Positions 17,273-25,643 of a DNA stretch of 64,000 nucleotides are shown here, one piece after another; the first letter of the stretch is position 1, and every line of letters begins with the position of its first letter. A model generated the notes under the pieces. The model searched no databases, had not been told where the DNA came from, and worked only from the letters and a program-made list of their open reading frames with translations. The stretch is taken from the NCBI GenBank assembly GCA_017541375.1, contig JAFXZE010000005.1, positions 62,001 through 126,000 of the forward strand, read 5' to 3'. The position numbers and the translations under genes were made by a program. Source of the DNA: Clostridia bacterium. GTDB lineage: Bacteria; Bacillota; Clostridia; Christensenellales; UBA1242.

Positions 17273-17302
17273 AAAAAAGAGTGGAAACTTCCACTCTTTT
17301 TT
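17273..17302 (-). terminator. Terminator of the SPFH/zinc-ribbon cluster
   Basis: AAAAAAGAGTGG/CCACTCTTTTTT with a 6-base loop; it closes the five-gene minus-strand unit. Confidence 0.85.
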
Positions 17303-17306
17303 AGTT

Positions 17307-17726
17307 TTAAAGATCGTTTTTCTCTTTTTTAGCTCGTCGAACAAGGATACACAAAACAAGCCCAACTACAAATATAATCAATCCGATAATGGCAAAAACT
17401 ATACCGACAAAGCTCGAAAATTGTGACACTACAAAAAGCCCGACTAAAGCAAGTATCAATCCACCTATTATCATGATGATACCAAATGTTAGCCCTATAG
17501 TTTGAGGAAGATCATTCATAGCTTGAGTGGATTCAATATCATCAATTAGGCTATTTTTGACTTGTTTGACCTTTTCGGTCAAATTTTCTGTGATATCAAT
17601 CCAGCGCTTTTCAGCTTCGCCATCATTTAGTTTTACTCGTACATTAGAGCCACAATATCTACATTTTTCTTGATTTTTACTAATGCTAGCCCCACAACTG
17701 GGACATGTCAATTTTTCTACAGCCAT
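17307..17726 (-). CDS. Zinc-ribbon membrane protein
   Basis: 139 residues. A zinc ribbon at the N-terminus (CPSCG at residues 8-12, CRYCG at 22-26), a charged helical linker, then two membrane helices (about residues 70-92 and 95-122) and a basic end. Last gene of the cluster that begins with the SPFH protein, 2 bases after its upstream neighbour. The ribbon probably faces the cytoplasm. Function unknown; partner in a membrane assembly by context. Confidence 0.75.
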   Translation of the reverse strand: MAVEKLTCPSCGASISKNQEKCRYCGSNVRVKLNDGEAEKRWIDITENLTEKVKQVKNSLIDDIESTQAMNDLPQTIGLTFGIIMIIGGLILALVGLFVVSQFSSFVGIVFAIIGLIIFVVGLVLCILVRRAKKEKNDL

Positions 17727-17728
17727 AA

Positions 17729-18214
17729 TTAATACTCTGTCCTAATATTAGATTCTTCCTTTTGCTCTGCTTTTTCTTGCTTTACTTCAGCTTTTTCTTC
17801 TGCTTTTTTGCGTTGGAAATAGTTTTTGTATCCAACTTGCTTGTTGTCACCAGAATCCCAACGGTTTCCCCCCACAGCAATTACTGATAGCACCGCAGCA
17901 AACGCAATAATGATAAATATAATAGGTAATACTAGGTTGTCTTTGATAGTAATCTCTGTAATCAAACAACCAAATGCTAAGATTAACAATGCTGCTCCAA
18001 CAAAAATTTCAGTTTTCTTGAGTGTGCCAACAGTTTTATTAAACAAGCCACCTAGTATCCACAATATTCCCCAGCCGCCAAGCACGATAGTTCCTGCCCA
18101 ACCAAGTGAGAACCACTCAAATCCTTGTACTGGTACAATGCTTAGTGTATAAAACACTGCAACCACCAACAATAGCGATACTGCTATTAATCTGGTCAAA
18201 AATCTTTTATTCAT
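17729..18214 (-). CDS. Four-helix membrane protein of the SPFH cluster
   Basis: 161 residues. Four hydrophobic segments in residues 7-120 with WGILWILGGLFN in the second, then a Lys/Glu-rich cytoplasmic tail (KKAEEKAEVKQEKAEQKEE). No family name recognised. Start ATG 18214 has AGGAG. Spacing to its neighbours (10 and 2 bases) places it in the same transcript. Confidence 0.7.
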   Translation of the reverse strand: MNKRFLTRLIAVSLLLVVAVFYTLSIVPVQGFEWFSLGWAGTIVLGGWGILWILGGLFNKTVGTLKKTEIFVGAALLILAFGCLITEITIKDNLVLPIIFIIIAFAAVLSVIAVGGNRWDSGDNKQVGYKNYFQRKKAEEKAEVKQEKAEQKEESNIRTEY

Positions 18215-18224
18215 AATCCACTCC

Positions 18225-18650
18225 TTATCTTAATACAATTCCGCTAGACACAGCCGAAATGATGTCGCCATCACTAAGCACGATGGAAGAATTGTGCTTG
18301 TATTCTCTCACTGTATCGCTAATGCGGATATTGATTTTATCTTGATTTTCATCAGGCGAAAGAATTGTGTATTTACCTGGTAGTAAATCATAATTTTTTC
18401 CTACACGATATTTTCTATTCTTTCCCAAAACAAAATCTCCCCTATTCAAACTTGCCTTTACATCGCCTTGTTCTGTAATAACTTCTTGGCTACGGGTATA
18501 TCTCGCGCCGTGTTTTACCACTACTTTTTCCACTTGGCGATGCTTCTTTTCTATCCTGAGTTTTGTTTCTCGCGCTACCCAAAGTACACAAACAATAAAC
18601 AAAACAGCACTTACACAAACTAGAGCAATGGTTACTCCATCCAACTCCAT
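18225..18650 (-). CDS. Single-helix membrane protein of the SPFH cluster
   Basis: 141 residues from ATG 18650, placed by AAGGAG; a longer reading through the end of the upstream gene has no ribosome site. One N-terminal membrane helix (residues 6-27), then a soluble part with a beta pattern (SLNRGDFVLGKNRKYRVGKNYDLLPGKY). Function unknown; cotranscribed with the zinc-ribbon genes. Confidence 0.7.
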   Translation of the reverse strand: MELDGVTIALVCVSAVLFIVCVLWVARETKLRIEKKHRQVEKVVVKHGARYTRSQEVITEQGDVKASLNRGDFVLGKNRKYRVGKNYDLLPGKYTILSPDENQDKINIRISDTVREYKHNSSIVLSDGDIISAVSSGIVLR

Positions 18651-18664
18651 AGCATAATCTCCTT

Positions 18665-19759
18665 TTAATCTACAAAATCCCCCAAAAACATTAGGTAAAT
18701 AATTAATCCAGCCACAATCAAACCTAAAATTGTAGCAAACAAAATCTTCCAAAAAGACTTTGGCCTCGAACCCGAAATTTTTCCGTTGCTACCATTTATA
18801 AAGAAATTGAAAATCTTTTCTTTGTATCTATAATTTCCAATATAGAGTGGCACTAAAATGTACTTGTACAACGGATGGTTAAACTTGGTAGAAATATTTA
18901 CATACGATTTTACATCATAATTATATTTAGATAGTATTCGCTTCTCAATTTCGATTCGCATCAATTCTTTGCACTCATCCCAACACACTTTCCCATCCTT
19001 GTTGTAAGCATTGGCTGAGAATCCTCTTAGATATTCACTCTTAAAGACTGGAGCCCCATTTGTAGGAAAAGGTGAAATCTTAGAAATGTGTTTTTGTGGA
19101 ACCGAAGTCGATGCTTGCACTATAAAATCATCAAAATTAAGCGGATAATCTTTACCAGATATATGGAAATATCTAACCTCTGTATAGGTATGTTTTCCTC
19201 TTCTTACCGTGTAATATTTCCCCAATCTTCCATCATAATCCGACTTAGTCTCAGCATCAAATGTAAATACTGGATTATACACTCCGTGGATATTTTCTGT
19301 CGTTGCACTTCGCTTAAAATCGTTTGGCGCAAACCAGTCTTTTTTTGCCCACGCCTTAGCAATATCAGAAGCGTTACTCTTTTCTATCTTAAATGTAACC
19401 ACACCCTGTGGCTTAATCCCTGGTAAATCTTCTGTACGCACCACATTGTTTGTCCCACAAAAAGGACAAACCGTTGCCACCTCCTGCTTGTCTAATATTT
19501 CTTTAGCGCCACAAGACTTGCACTCATAAACTTCTGCTTCATTCCAAACAGTAGCTTTATCCAATAGTTCACTAAGTTCATTTTCTGTTACTTTTTCATT
19601 ATTTTGTATCTCATAATATCCACCACAATACAAGCAATGCAACTTTTGTGTTTTGGCATCAAATTCAGCTTCTCCGCCACAATTAGGACACTTAAATACA
19701 CTCGTTTTCAACTTTGCATCAGCAGTCATTTTCTCTACTGCAGCAGCATCATCCATCAT
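18665..19759 (-). CDS. Double zinc-ribbon membrane protein (YdjG-like)
   Basis: 364 residues. Two zinc ribbons at the N-terminus (CPNCG/CLYCG at about residues 24-46; CKSCG/CPFCG at about 79-102), a long beta-rich soluble domain, and a C-terminal membrane helix (about residues 335-358). This layout is that of the TFIIB-type zinc-ribbon proteins such as B. subtilis YdjG, often mislabelled as PriA-like helicases; no helicase motif is present. Its ATG overlaps the SPFH stop codon (ATGA), the same gene order as ydjI-ydjG partners, so the two products probably act as a membrane complex. Confidence 0.8.
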   Translation of the reverse strand: MMDDAAAVEKMTADAKLKTSVFKCPNCGGEAEFDAKTQKLHCLYCGGYYEIQNNEKVTENELSELLDKATVWNEAEVYECKSCGAKEILDKQEVATVCPFCGTNNVVRTEDLPGIKPQGVVTFKIEKSNASDIAKAWAKKDWFAPNDFKRSATTENIHGVYNPVFTFDAETKSDYDGRLGKYYTVRRGKHTYTEVRYFHISGKDYPLNFDDFIVQASTSVPQKHISKISPFPTNGAPVFKSEYLRGFSANAYNKDGKVCWDECKELMRIEIEKRILSKYNYDVKSYVNISTKFNHPLYKYILVPLYIGNYRYKEKIFNFFINGSNGKISGSRPKSFWKILFATILGLIVAGLIIYLMFLGDFVD

Positions 19760-20778
19760 TTCAATTTACTCCCACATTCTGGGCAAAATTTCGCTCCTGG
19801 TTTTACCTCTGTGCCACACTTAGGACATGTAGGCTTCAAATTTTGACCACATTCTGGACAAAACTTCGGATTACCTCCAAATTGAGCGCCACACGCAGGA
19901 CATGCCTTGTTGTGCACAACATTTTGAGATTGATTTTGGTTCATGTTTTGAGCAAACATATTCCCCATACCAATTCCCATTCCAAATCCCATTCCAGCAC
20001 CCATTGTACCACCTGCTGATCCTTGATTGTTGGCTGCAGCTTTCATCGCCTCTAGTGTTTCTACTTGAGTATATACATCCATATTGTTTCTAAGCATCCC
20101 AAGACTAGTATTTTTATCTAGCGCTTTCTCTAACTCTTCAGGAAGCGAGAAGCTTTCAAATACAAATTTTGTAAGTTCTAGTCCAATTTTTTTGAAGTCC
20201 ACATCCAGTTTCTTTTCCACAAGATTTGATAGTTCTTGCAAGTTTGCAGCCAAATCTAATATTGGTATCTTGCTCTCACCCAATGTATCAGAAATGCCTG
20301 ATAATACCATACTTCTAAGATAGTCTGACACTTGTCCTGACTCAAAAGTTGGGTTGGTTCCACTAAGATTTTGCATAAAGATATATGCATCATCGACCTT
20401 AAATGAATAGTTACCAAATCCTCTAATTCGCACAGCACCATAATCTTTATCCCGCACCAAAATAGGATTTACTGTACCCCATTTTTGATTTGTAAATTGT
20501 TTGGTGTTTACAAAATAAATGTCAGATTTAAATGGAGTTTCAAATCCATATTTCCATGACAAAAGTTTGGTTAGAATCGGCAAATTTTGAGTGTCAAGTT
20601 TGTAAAAACCTGGCAAAAACACATCTGCTAGTCTCCCCTTATCCACAAATATTGCTACTTGTCCTTCTCTTACAGTAAGCGCTGAGCCCCTGTTGATGTG
20701 ATCCTTTTTTACAGGATATTTCCAAATAATAATGTTGCTACTCGGATCGGTCCATTCAATATTTTTTAAAATCCCCAT
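19756..20778 (-). CDS. SPFH-domain protein with C-terminal zinc ribbons (YdjI-like)
   Basis: 340 residues from ATG 20778 (AAGGAG 6 bases upstream). Residues 1-215 match the SPFH/virion-core-like family (EGQVAIFVDKGRLADVFLPGFYKL, later DYGAVRIRGFGNYSF). A Met/Gly-rich linker follows (residues 255-285), then two short zinc ribbons (CPACG/CPECG and CPKCG/CPECG). In B. subtilis the related YdjI takes part in recruiting PspA to stressed membrane; no PspA gene is seen in this window. First gene of a five-gene unit. Confidence 0.88.
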   Translation of the reverse strand: MGILKNIEWTDPSSNIIIWKYPVKKDHINRGSALTVREGQVAIFVDKGRLADVFLPGFYKLDTQNLPILTKLLSWKYGFETPFKSDIYFVNTKQFTNQKWGTVNPILVRDKDYGAVRIRGFGNYSFKVDDAYIFMQNLSGTNPTFESGQVSDYLRSMVLSGISDTLGESKIPILDLAANLQELSNLVEKKLDVDFKKIGLELTKFVFESFSLPEELEKALDKNTSLGMLRNNMDVYTQVETLEAMKAAANNQGSAGGTMGAGMGFGMGIGMGNMFAQNMNQNQSQNVVHNKACPACGAQFGGNPKFCPECGQNLKPTCPKCGTEVKPGAKFCPECGSKLK

Positions 20779-20952
20779 ATTATACTCCTTAATCAAATGA
20801 TATTTTTAGTATATCATAATTTGACAAAATTTAACAAGCAAAATAACCAAAAATTTTAGACAATTCACAAATTTATACATATATTTTTGGTAATTAAAAA
20901 ATTAATAGTTAAAGTAGTTGCAAATACATAAAAATTTTGATAAAATTTAGTT

Positions 20953-21411
20953 ATGAAAATTTTAGTAGTTTCTGATAGCCAAGGGAGTATTGGCTCAATT
21001 TTAACCGCTCTGGATAGAGAAAAACCCGATGTCCTCATTCATTTAGGCAACGGAATAAAAGACCTCCATGATGTAAAATTTGAAGGTCAAATTTTTGCTG
21101 CTCATGGCAACACTGATTTTATCTCAAAAATTCCAAAATCAGGGAAAGTGGCATATAATGGCTGCGAAATCCTTTATACTCATGGTCATCAATTTGATGT
21201 ACAAAATGGTTCTGATGCTCTCTGTGAATTTGCTCTCAAACAAGGCGCCGATGTCGTACTATTTGGACATACTCTTCATGCTGAATTATTTGAGCAAGAA
21301 GGAATAATATTTGCAAACCCTGGCAGCATCAAAGACCCAAAAACTGGTTCATACTGCACCATCACTTTTAAGGGAAAGACTCCAATAATAGAGCATTTTA
21401 AACTAACTTAA
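20953..21411 (+). CDS. YfcE-type phosphoesterase homologue with altered metal ligands
   Basis: 152 residues, normal for the small MJ0936/YfcE metallophosphoesterases. The fold motifs are in order, but two metal ligands differ: SDSQG has Gln10 where SD(T/S)HG has His, and HLGNG has Asn33 where HLGD has the bridging Asp. GNTD (residues 52-55), THGH (76-79) and GHTLH (105-109) are kept. The enzyme may bind one metal, use another metal, or have lost activity. Start ATG 20953; upstream TTGCAA-17-TAAAAT is a plausible promoter. Ends in a bidirectional terminator. Confidence 0.8.
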   Translation: MKILVVSDSQGSIGSILTALDREKPDVLIHLGNGIKDLHDVKFEGQIFAAHGNTDFISKIPKSGKVAYNGCEILYTHGHQFDVQNGSDALCEFALKQGADVVLFGHTLHAELFEQEGIIFANPGSIKDPKTGSYCTITFKGKTPIIEHFKLT

Positions 21412-21433
21412 GTATTAGTTACATAAAATAAAT

Positions 21434-21459
21434 AAAAAAGGCCTAAATAGCCTTTTTTT
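21434..21459. terminator. Bidirectional terminator
   Basis: AAAAAAGGC/GCCTTTTTT with a 7-base loop between the phosphoesterase-like gene and the convergent XRE gene. Confidence 0.85.
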
Positions 21460-21466
21460 GCAAAAA

Positions 21467-22123
21467 TCATGTATTACTTTTTTCATCTTTAATATCTGCT
21501 GGTTTTTCTTTGTCTATCAAAACATTTTTTATATCGAAACTCCACCCATTTTCAGTTTTTCTCATCAAAAACCACAAAACGGTGATTACTTGCATTGGTA
21601 TGCCTAGATAAATTATCTTCCACTCAACTGCTGGTATGCACACACAAATGGAAACCAGCAACGTCCAAATTAGGGCCGTGATAAAACTAAATAAGTGCCA
21701 TTTTCTTCCCCAAATACTAGCAAATACGACAAGGACTACGAAACTAATGGGAATAGCTAAAACGAAACTTATCCAACCAATATGTCCCTCTGGCGCAACC
21801 AAAGCGCAAATCACATATCCACATGTAGCTAATAGCCACACTCCCACAACACTCATCAAGGCTATCAACAAATGGTTACGTTTTATTTCACGCTTTGGGG
21901 TGACGGTTTTGACCTTTTCATTTATCATATCACTAATGGAAACATCAAATATCTCACACATTTGAAGTAGCACTGCAAGGTCTGGAATTCCATCTCCACG
22001 TTCCCATTTAGAAACTGATTTATCTGAAAAATTCAATTTTTCAGCAAGCTCGGCCTGCGTCAATTTTGCATTTCTTCTAAAAAGTGCAATATTTTTTGCT
22101 AATATATAATTTAAATTATCCAT
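21467..22123 (-). CDS. XRE-family regulator with membrane domain
   Basis: 218 residues. The HTH_XRE domain spans residues 8-62 (IALFRRNAKLTQAELAEKLNFSDKSVSKWERG), then about four membrane helices (residues 85-190) and a charged tail. Such membrane-linked XRE proteins can sense envelope or small-molecule signals and regulate nearby genes. A palindrome at 22183-22201 lies upstream of its start and before the divergent SGNH hydrolase gene, a candidate binding site for itself. Confidence 0.85.
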   Translation of the reverse strand: MDNLNYILAKNIALFRRNAKLTQAELAEKLNFSDKSVSKWERGDGIPDLAVLLQMCEIFDVSISDMINEKVKTVTPKREIKRNHLLIALMSVVGVWLLATCGYVICALVAPEGHIGWISFVLAIPISFVVLVVFASIWGRKWHLFSFITALIWTLLVSICVCIPAVEWKIIYLGIPMQVITVLWFLMRKTENGWSFDIKNVLIDKEKPADIKDEKSNT

Positions 22124-22182
22124 GCTATCATTTTAGCATATTAAAATTCAAAAGTAAAGTGTTTTTGCGATATTTTACATAA

Positions 22183-22201
22183 ATTCTACTACCAGTAGAA
22201 T
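22183..22201. promoter_or_regulatory. Candidate operator palindrome
   Basis: ATTCTACT-ACC-AGTAGAAT, a perfect 8-bp inverted repeat in the divergent spacer between the XRE regulator and the SGNH hydrolase; a further half site TTCTACT follows at about 22208. No T tract, so not a terminator. Confidence 0.5.
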
Positions 22202-22323
22202 GGCTTTCTACTGCTCTACTAACTCAAATTTTGTAAATAGAATTTCAAAACTCTAAAATAGGTGGAATATTTTATAATACTTGTATACAATAAAAGTGAT
22301 TATAATAAAAGGTGGGAGTAAAA

Positions 22324-23097
22324 ATGATTGATTTTACGAAATTAAACATTACTGTTTTTGGCGATTCAGTTCCAGCAGGTATAGTTTTTGAAAAAGATAA
22401 ACTTCAAAAATTACCCATGAGCTGTGTCGACATTGTCGCAAAGCGTCTACACATAAAAAATATGTCTAATATCTCAAAATACGGTCAGACATGGTCACGC
22501 CTTTTACAAAAAGGGGTTGTGGATGATTACATTCAGCATTTAGATACCAACACAAATAATGTAGCTGTTTTCTTTATGGGTGGAAACGATAGTGACTACG
22601 AATGGGCTGAAGTTGTGAAATCTCCACTCACCTATCACCCCGAGAAAACTCCAGCAGAAAAATTTAAAACTCTACTCAATGACACAGTGCAAAGATTTCA
22701 GCAAAACAATGTAAAAGTGATATTTTGCGACCTTACTCCAGTAATGAGCGAGCGATATGTAGACACAGTGATTAGCAAACTCGTAGACAAAAGCAGAGTG
22801 ATGGAATTTTTACATAACGACATAGAAAATGTGGCAAAGCACCAAGAACTGTACAGTTCATTTATCACCGAAATTGCTACAACCAACCATTGCGAACTAA
22901 TTCATGTGCGTCAAGGTTTTATGAATACTCGTAGATATGATAAATTGATGTGTGAAGATGGCATTCACCCAAACAAAGCTGGGCATCAGCGTATAGCCAA
23001 AATTGTAATCAAACAAATTAAAAAATATATTAAAAATCACAAAAAACGCGACAAAAACAGTAATGACATGCTTGTCCTCCAAAAACAAACTATATGA
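22324..23097 (+). CDS. SGNH/GDSL-family hydrolase
   Basis: 257 residues from ATG 22324 behind GGTGGGAG. Block I GDS (residues 13-15, Ser nucleophile), GGND in the middle (block III) and DGIHPNKAGH near residue 222 (block V, catalytic Asp and His) identify an SGNH hydrolase, acting on an ester or acetyl group of lipid, sugar or cell wall. No signal peptide, so cytoplasmic. The C-terminal 25 residues are very basic. It faces the XRE regulator across a 200-bp spacer with a palindrome. Confidence 0.88.
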   Translation: MIDFTKLNITVFGDSVPAGIVFEKDKLQKLPMSCVDIVAKRLHIKNMSNISKYGQTWSRLLQKGVVDDYIQHLDTNTNNVAVFFMGGNDSDYEWAEVVKSPLTYHPEKTPAEKFKTLLNDTVQRFQQNNVKVIFCDLTPVMSERYVDTVISKLVDKSRVMEFLHNDIENVAKHQELYSSFITEIATTNHCELIHVRQGFMNTRRYDKLMCEDGIHPNKAGHQRIAKIVIKQIKKYIKNHKKRDKNSNDMLVLQKQTI

Positions 23098-23114
23098 TTT
23101 TGATACTATTACGC

Positions 23115-23141
23115 AAAAAAAGGCTCAAAGAGCCTTTTTTG
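23115..23141 (+). terminator. Terminator of the SGNH hydrolase gene
   Basis: AAAAAAGGCT/AGCCTTTTTT with a 5-base loop and T tract. Confidence 0.85.
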
Positions 23142-23234
23142 TTAGCTGCTATATCACTCTCCTCGCAAGCGCAAAGCGACTGCTTGAGCTTAATAGCTTC
23201 AAGTAACTATTCATTATTAACCCATATATATCAT

Positions 23235-23257
23235 AAAAAACACGGTCTAAACCGTGT
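23235..23257 (-). terminator. Terminator of the rplU-prp-rpmA operon
   Basis: ACACGGT/ACCGTGT stem followed by T6 on the minus strand, just after the rpmA stop. Confidence 0.8.
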
Positions 23258-23261
23258 CAAA

Positions 23262-23540
23262 CTATTCAGCAACAACTGAAGCTACTTTCTTGTTTTGCTT
23301 TGTTCTAGAAAAACTTACTTTTCCTGCCTTGAGAGCAAACAAAGTGTAGTCACTACCGCATCCAACATTCTCACCTGGATGAACTTGTGTGCCGCGTTGG
23401 CGCACAATTATCTCTCCAGCCTTGACAGTAGTGCCATCAGAACGCTTCACTCCGAGACGCTTTGCCTCGCTATCACGTCCGTTTTTACTGCTACCTTGTC
23501 CCTTTTTGTGGGCAAAGAACTGAATATCAATAAAGAACAT
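23262..23540 (-). CDS. rpmA: 50S ribosomal protein L27 with cleavable N-terminus
   Basis: 92 residues from ATG 23540 (GGAGG site). The start [19 protein letters not shown] contains the IQFFA|HKKG junction typical of Firmicute L27: the first nine or so residues must be removed by the Prp protease to expose the tail that reaches the peptidyl-transferase centre. The remainder is a standard L27 ([23 protein letters not shown]). Overlaps the end of prp by 14 bases. Confidence 0.97.
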   Translation of the reverse strand: MFFIDIQFFAHKKGQGSSKNGRDSEAKRLGVKRSDGTTVKAGEIIVRQRGTQVHPGENVGCGSDYTLFALKAGKVSFSRTKQNKKVASVVAE

Positions 23541-23868
23541 TTTTAACCTCCAACTCAATAAAATCACTATACTCACTATATAAATCACTGATACCGCACA
23601 TCATTGTGGCAAAAATTACTTGCACATCATGTGCAACATCTGGTGATAAATCAGATGGTATATTTATCTCAATCAATGGTATTTTTTCATCTCGTACTAG
23701 ACCAACATTTGCAAAAGCCACTGCTGTCATACCAAGAACTGCGGTATTGATAATGCTAGATAATGCACTACAAACAATATCCTCACCCTTGACACCATAT
23801 CCTGCATGTCCCTCGCAAATCAGTCTAGTGTAACGCTCACCATCTTTGAAAACTTTCACACTCGTCAT
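23527..23868 (-). CDS. prp: Ribosomal-processing cysteine protease Prp
   Basis: 113 residues from ATG 23868, chosen by GAGAGG at 5 bases. The catalytic pair lies in CEGHAGYG (His) and DIVCSALSS (Cys), as in Staphylococcus and Streptococcus Prp. It cuts the N-terminal extension of L27, encoded next door, and so is expected to be essential. Middle gene of rplU-prp-rpmA. Confidence 0.95.
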   Translation of the reverse strand: MTSVKVFKDGERYTRLICEGHAGYGVKGEDIVCSALSSIINTAVLGMTAVAFANVGLVRDEKIPLIEINIPSDLSPDVAHDVQVIFATMMCGISDLYSEYSDFIELEVKNVLY

Positions 23869-23881
23869 AGCGACCTCTCGC

Positions 23882-24190
23882 TTACTTAACAATCTTTTCA
23901 ATCTTTAACTTTGTATATGGCTGACGATGACCTTGAGCACGATGATGCCCTACCATTTTTTTGTAGACGGCAATGTTCAATTTTTCTCCCTTACCATGCT
24001 CAACCACAGTGGCAGTAACACTTGCTCCTTTTACGGTAGGAGTACCAAAAACACTAGTCTTGTCATCTCCTATCATAAGTGGCTCAAAACTTACCTTTGC
24101 ATTTACTTCATCAGGCAAACGCTCTACAATGACGGTTTGCCCCTCGACTACTTTGTACTGCTTGCCACCAGTTTGAATAATAGCATACAT
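23882..24190 (-). CDS. rplU: 50S ribosomal protein L21
   Basis: 102 residues from ATG 24190 (GAGGAGGG upstream). MYAIIQTGGKQYKV and the C-terminal KKMVGHHRAQGHRQPYTKLKI are diagnostic. An in-frame extension to 24271 is not supported: it lies in the leader of the operon. L21 binds 23S rRNA; it is the first gene of rplU-prp-rpmA. Confidence 0.97.
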   Translation of the reverse strand: MYAIIQTGGKQYKVVEGQTVIVERLPDEVNAKVSFEPLMIGDDKTSVFGTPTVKGASVTATVVEHGKGEKLNIAVYKKMVGHHRAQGHRQPYTKLKIEKIVK

Positions 24191-24281
24191 AATCTTTCCC
24201 TCCTCAATCCAATCTCGCTGAAGTAAAGGTGGAAACAAACTTTCTCTTAAAAAATAAATAACCCTACTCATGCGGATACAA
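24191..24281 (-). promoter_or_regulatory. Possible L21 leader RNA
   Basis: About 90 bases of leader between the promoter and rplU, containing TCCGCATGAGTAGGG and later CCACCTTTACTTCAGCGAGAT. Firmicute rplU messages commonly carry a conserved L21 leader used for autoregulation, and the position fits. The assignment rests on position and a partial sequence impression. Confidence 0.4.
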
Positions 24282-24286
24282 GAATT

Positions 24287-24315
24287 AGTATATCATATAT
24301 TGTTTTATTTGTCAA
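24287..24315 (-). promoter_or_regulatory. Promoter of rplU-prp-rpmA
   Basis: TTGACA (24310-24315) and TATACT (24287-24292) on the minus strand with a 17-base spacer. Confidence 0.75.
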
Positions 24316-24439
24316 TAATAAAATTGTTTTTATTCAATATATTGATTGAAATAAAAATTGAATTAATCATATCAAATAATTGCATTTTTTTATGATTTTT
24401 GATATAATAAAATCGATTATAATTAAAAAGGAAAAATAT

Positions 24440-25615
24440 ATGTACAAAATTGTGGAGGTAAATAATCACAATTTACTGAAAAAATTCGTCAATTTCCCCG
24501 TTACTTTATATGAGGAAAACCCTTATTATGTCCCCGAATTAACAAGTGAAGAAATGAAAAATTTAAATCCTAAAAAAAGTGTTTATCTAAAAACAAATCT
24601 CAATCAATGTAAATGCTTTTTATGTCTAAAAGATGATGTCGTAGTGGCACGAGCTTGTGGAATCATTAGTAATGTGCACAACGAAAAAACAAATAGCAAA
24701 CGAATACGCTTGAGTCGATTTGACACAATTGAGGATTTTGAAGCAGCCAAAATGGTGATAGAAGCTGTAGAAAACTGGGGCAAAAGCATGGGCATGGACA
24801 CAATTCATGGCCCTCTAGACTTCAACGATCTAGGGCGTGAAGGAATGTTGGTAGAAGGATTTGACCACTTATCCACTTTTGAGACGCAGTACAACCTACC
24901 ATACTATTCTCAATTTTTGGAAAAGTTAGGTTATCAAAAGGAAGTAGATTGGCTTGAATGTCTCATCCCTGTACCCCATGAACCAGATAAGCGTAATGAG
25001 CGACTAGCAGAAATAGTAAAAAAGCGCTCCAAACTCCATGAGGTGGAAATCAAAAGCGTAAACTGGCTAATCAAAAACTATTATGATGAGATATTTGATT
25101 TGATAGATGAAACATACGGCACGCTTTATGGTACAATCCCTTTCACACCAGAAATACGAAAAAGTCTTGTTTCGCAGTTTAAATTGATACTTGACAAGGA
25201 TTTTGTATGTTTGATTGCTGATGAAAATGGAAAGCTCGCAGGATTTGGATTTGCTCTGCCCAACATTGCCCGTGCAGTACAGCGGAGTAAAGGGCGACTT
25301 TTCCCATTAGGTTGGGCTAGAATATTACATTCACTAAATAATGTGGAAGTAGTTGACATGGCTCTTATAGGCGTACTCCCTCAATATCAAGACACTGGTG
25401 CGACATCGATAATATTTAATTCAATTTTAAAAAACATGTGCAAACGCAAAATAAAAGTGGCAGAAACAAATGTCCAACTAGAAGAGAATTTTAAATCAAT
25501 AAAGTTATTTGACCCATATAACCCAAAACACAAATGCCGAAGAAGGTCTTATGTAAAAAGTTTAGATGGGAAGGAAATCAAATTTCACAACGCCATGACA
25601 AATACAACAACATAA
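24440..25615 (+). CDS. GNAT-like N-acetyltransferase (YghO type)
   Basis: 391 residues from ATG 24440 (AAAGGA site). The N-terminal 60 residues (NFPVTLYEENPYYVPEL) and the GPLDFNDLGREGMLVEGF segment near residue 130 match the long GNAT-like family that includes E. coli YghO; a GNAT fold is suggested by MALIGVLPQYQDTGATSII near residue 310, where the acetyl-CoA loop would lie. Substrate unknown. Followed after 28 bases by a zinc-ribbon membrane protein gene, probably in one transcript. Confidence 0.75.
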   Translation: MYKIVEVNNHNLLKKFVNFPVTLYEENPYYVPELTSEEMKNLNPKKSVYLKTNLNQCKCFLCLKDDVVVARACGIISNVHNEKTNSKRIRLSRFDTIEDFEAAKMVIEAVENWGKSMGMDTIHGPLDFNDLGREGMLVEGFDHLSTFETQYNLPYYSQFLEKLGYQKEVDWLECLIPVPHEPDKRNERLAEIVKKRSKLHEVEIKSVNWLIKNYYDEIFDLIDETYGTLYGTIPFTPEIRKSLVSQFKLILDKDFVCLIADENGKLAGFGFALPNIARAVQRSKGRLFPLGWARILHSLNNVEVVDMALIGVLPQYQDTGATSIIFNSILKNMCKRKIKVAETNVQLEENFKSIKLFDPYNPKHKCRRRSYVKSLDGKEIKFHNAMTNTTT

Positions 25616-25643
25616 TAAAAATAATTAAAAAATAGGAGAAACT

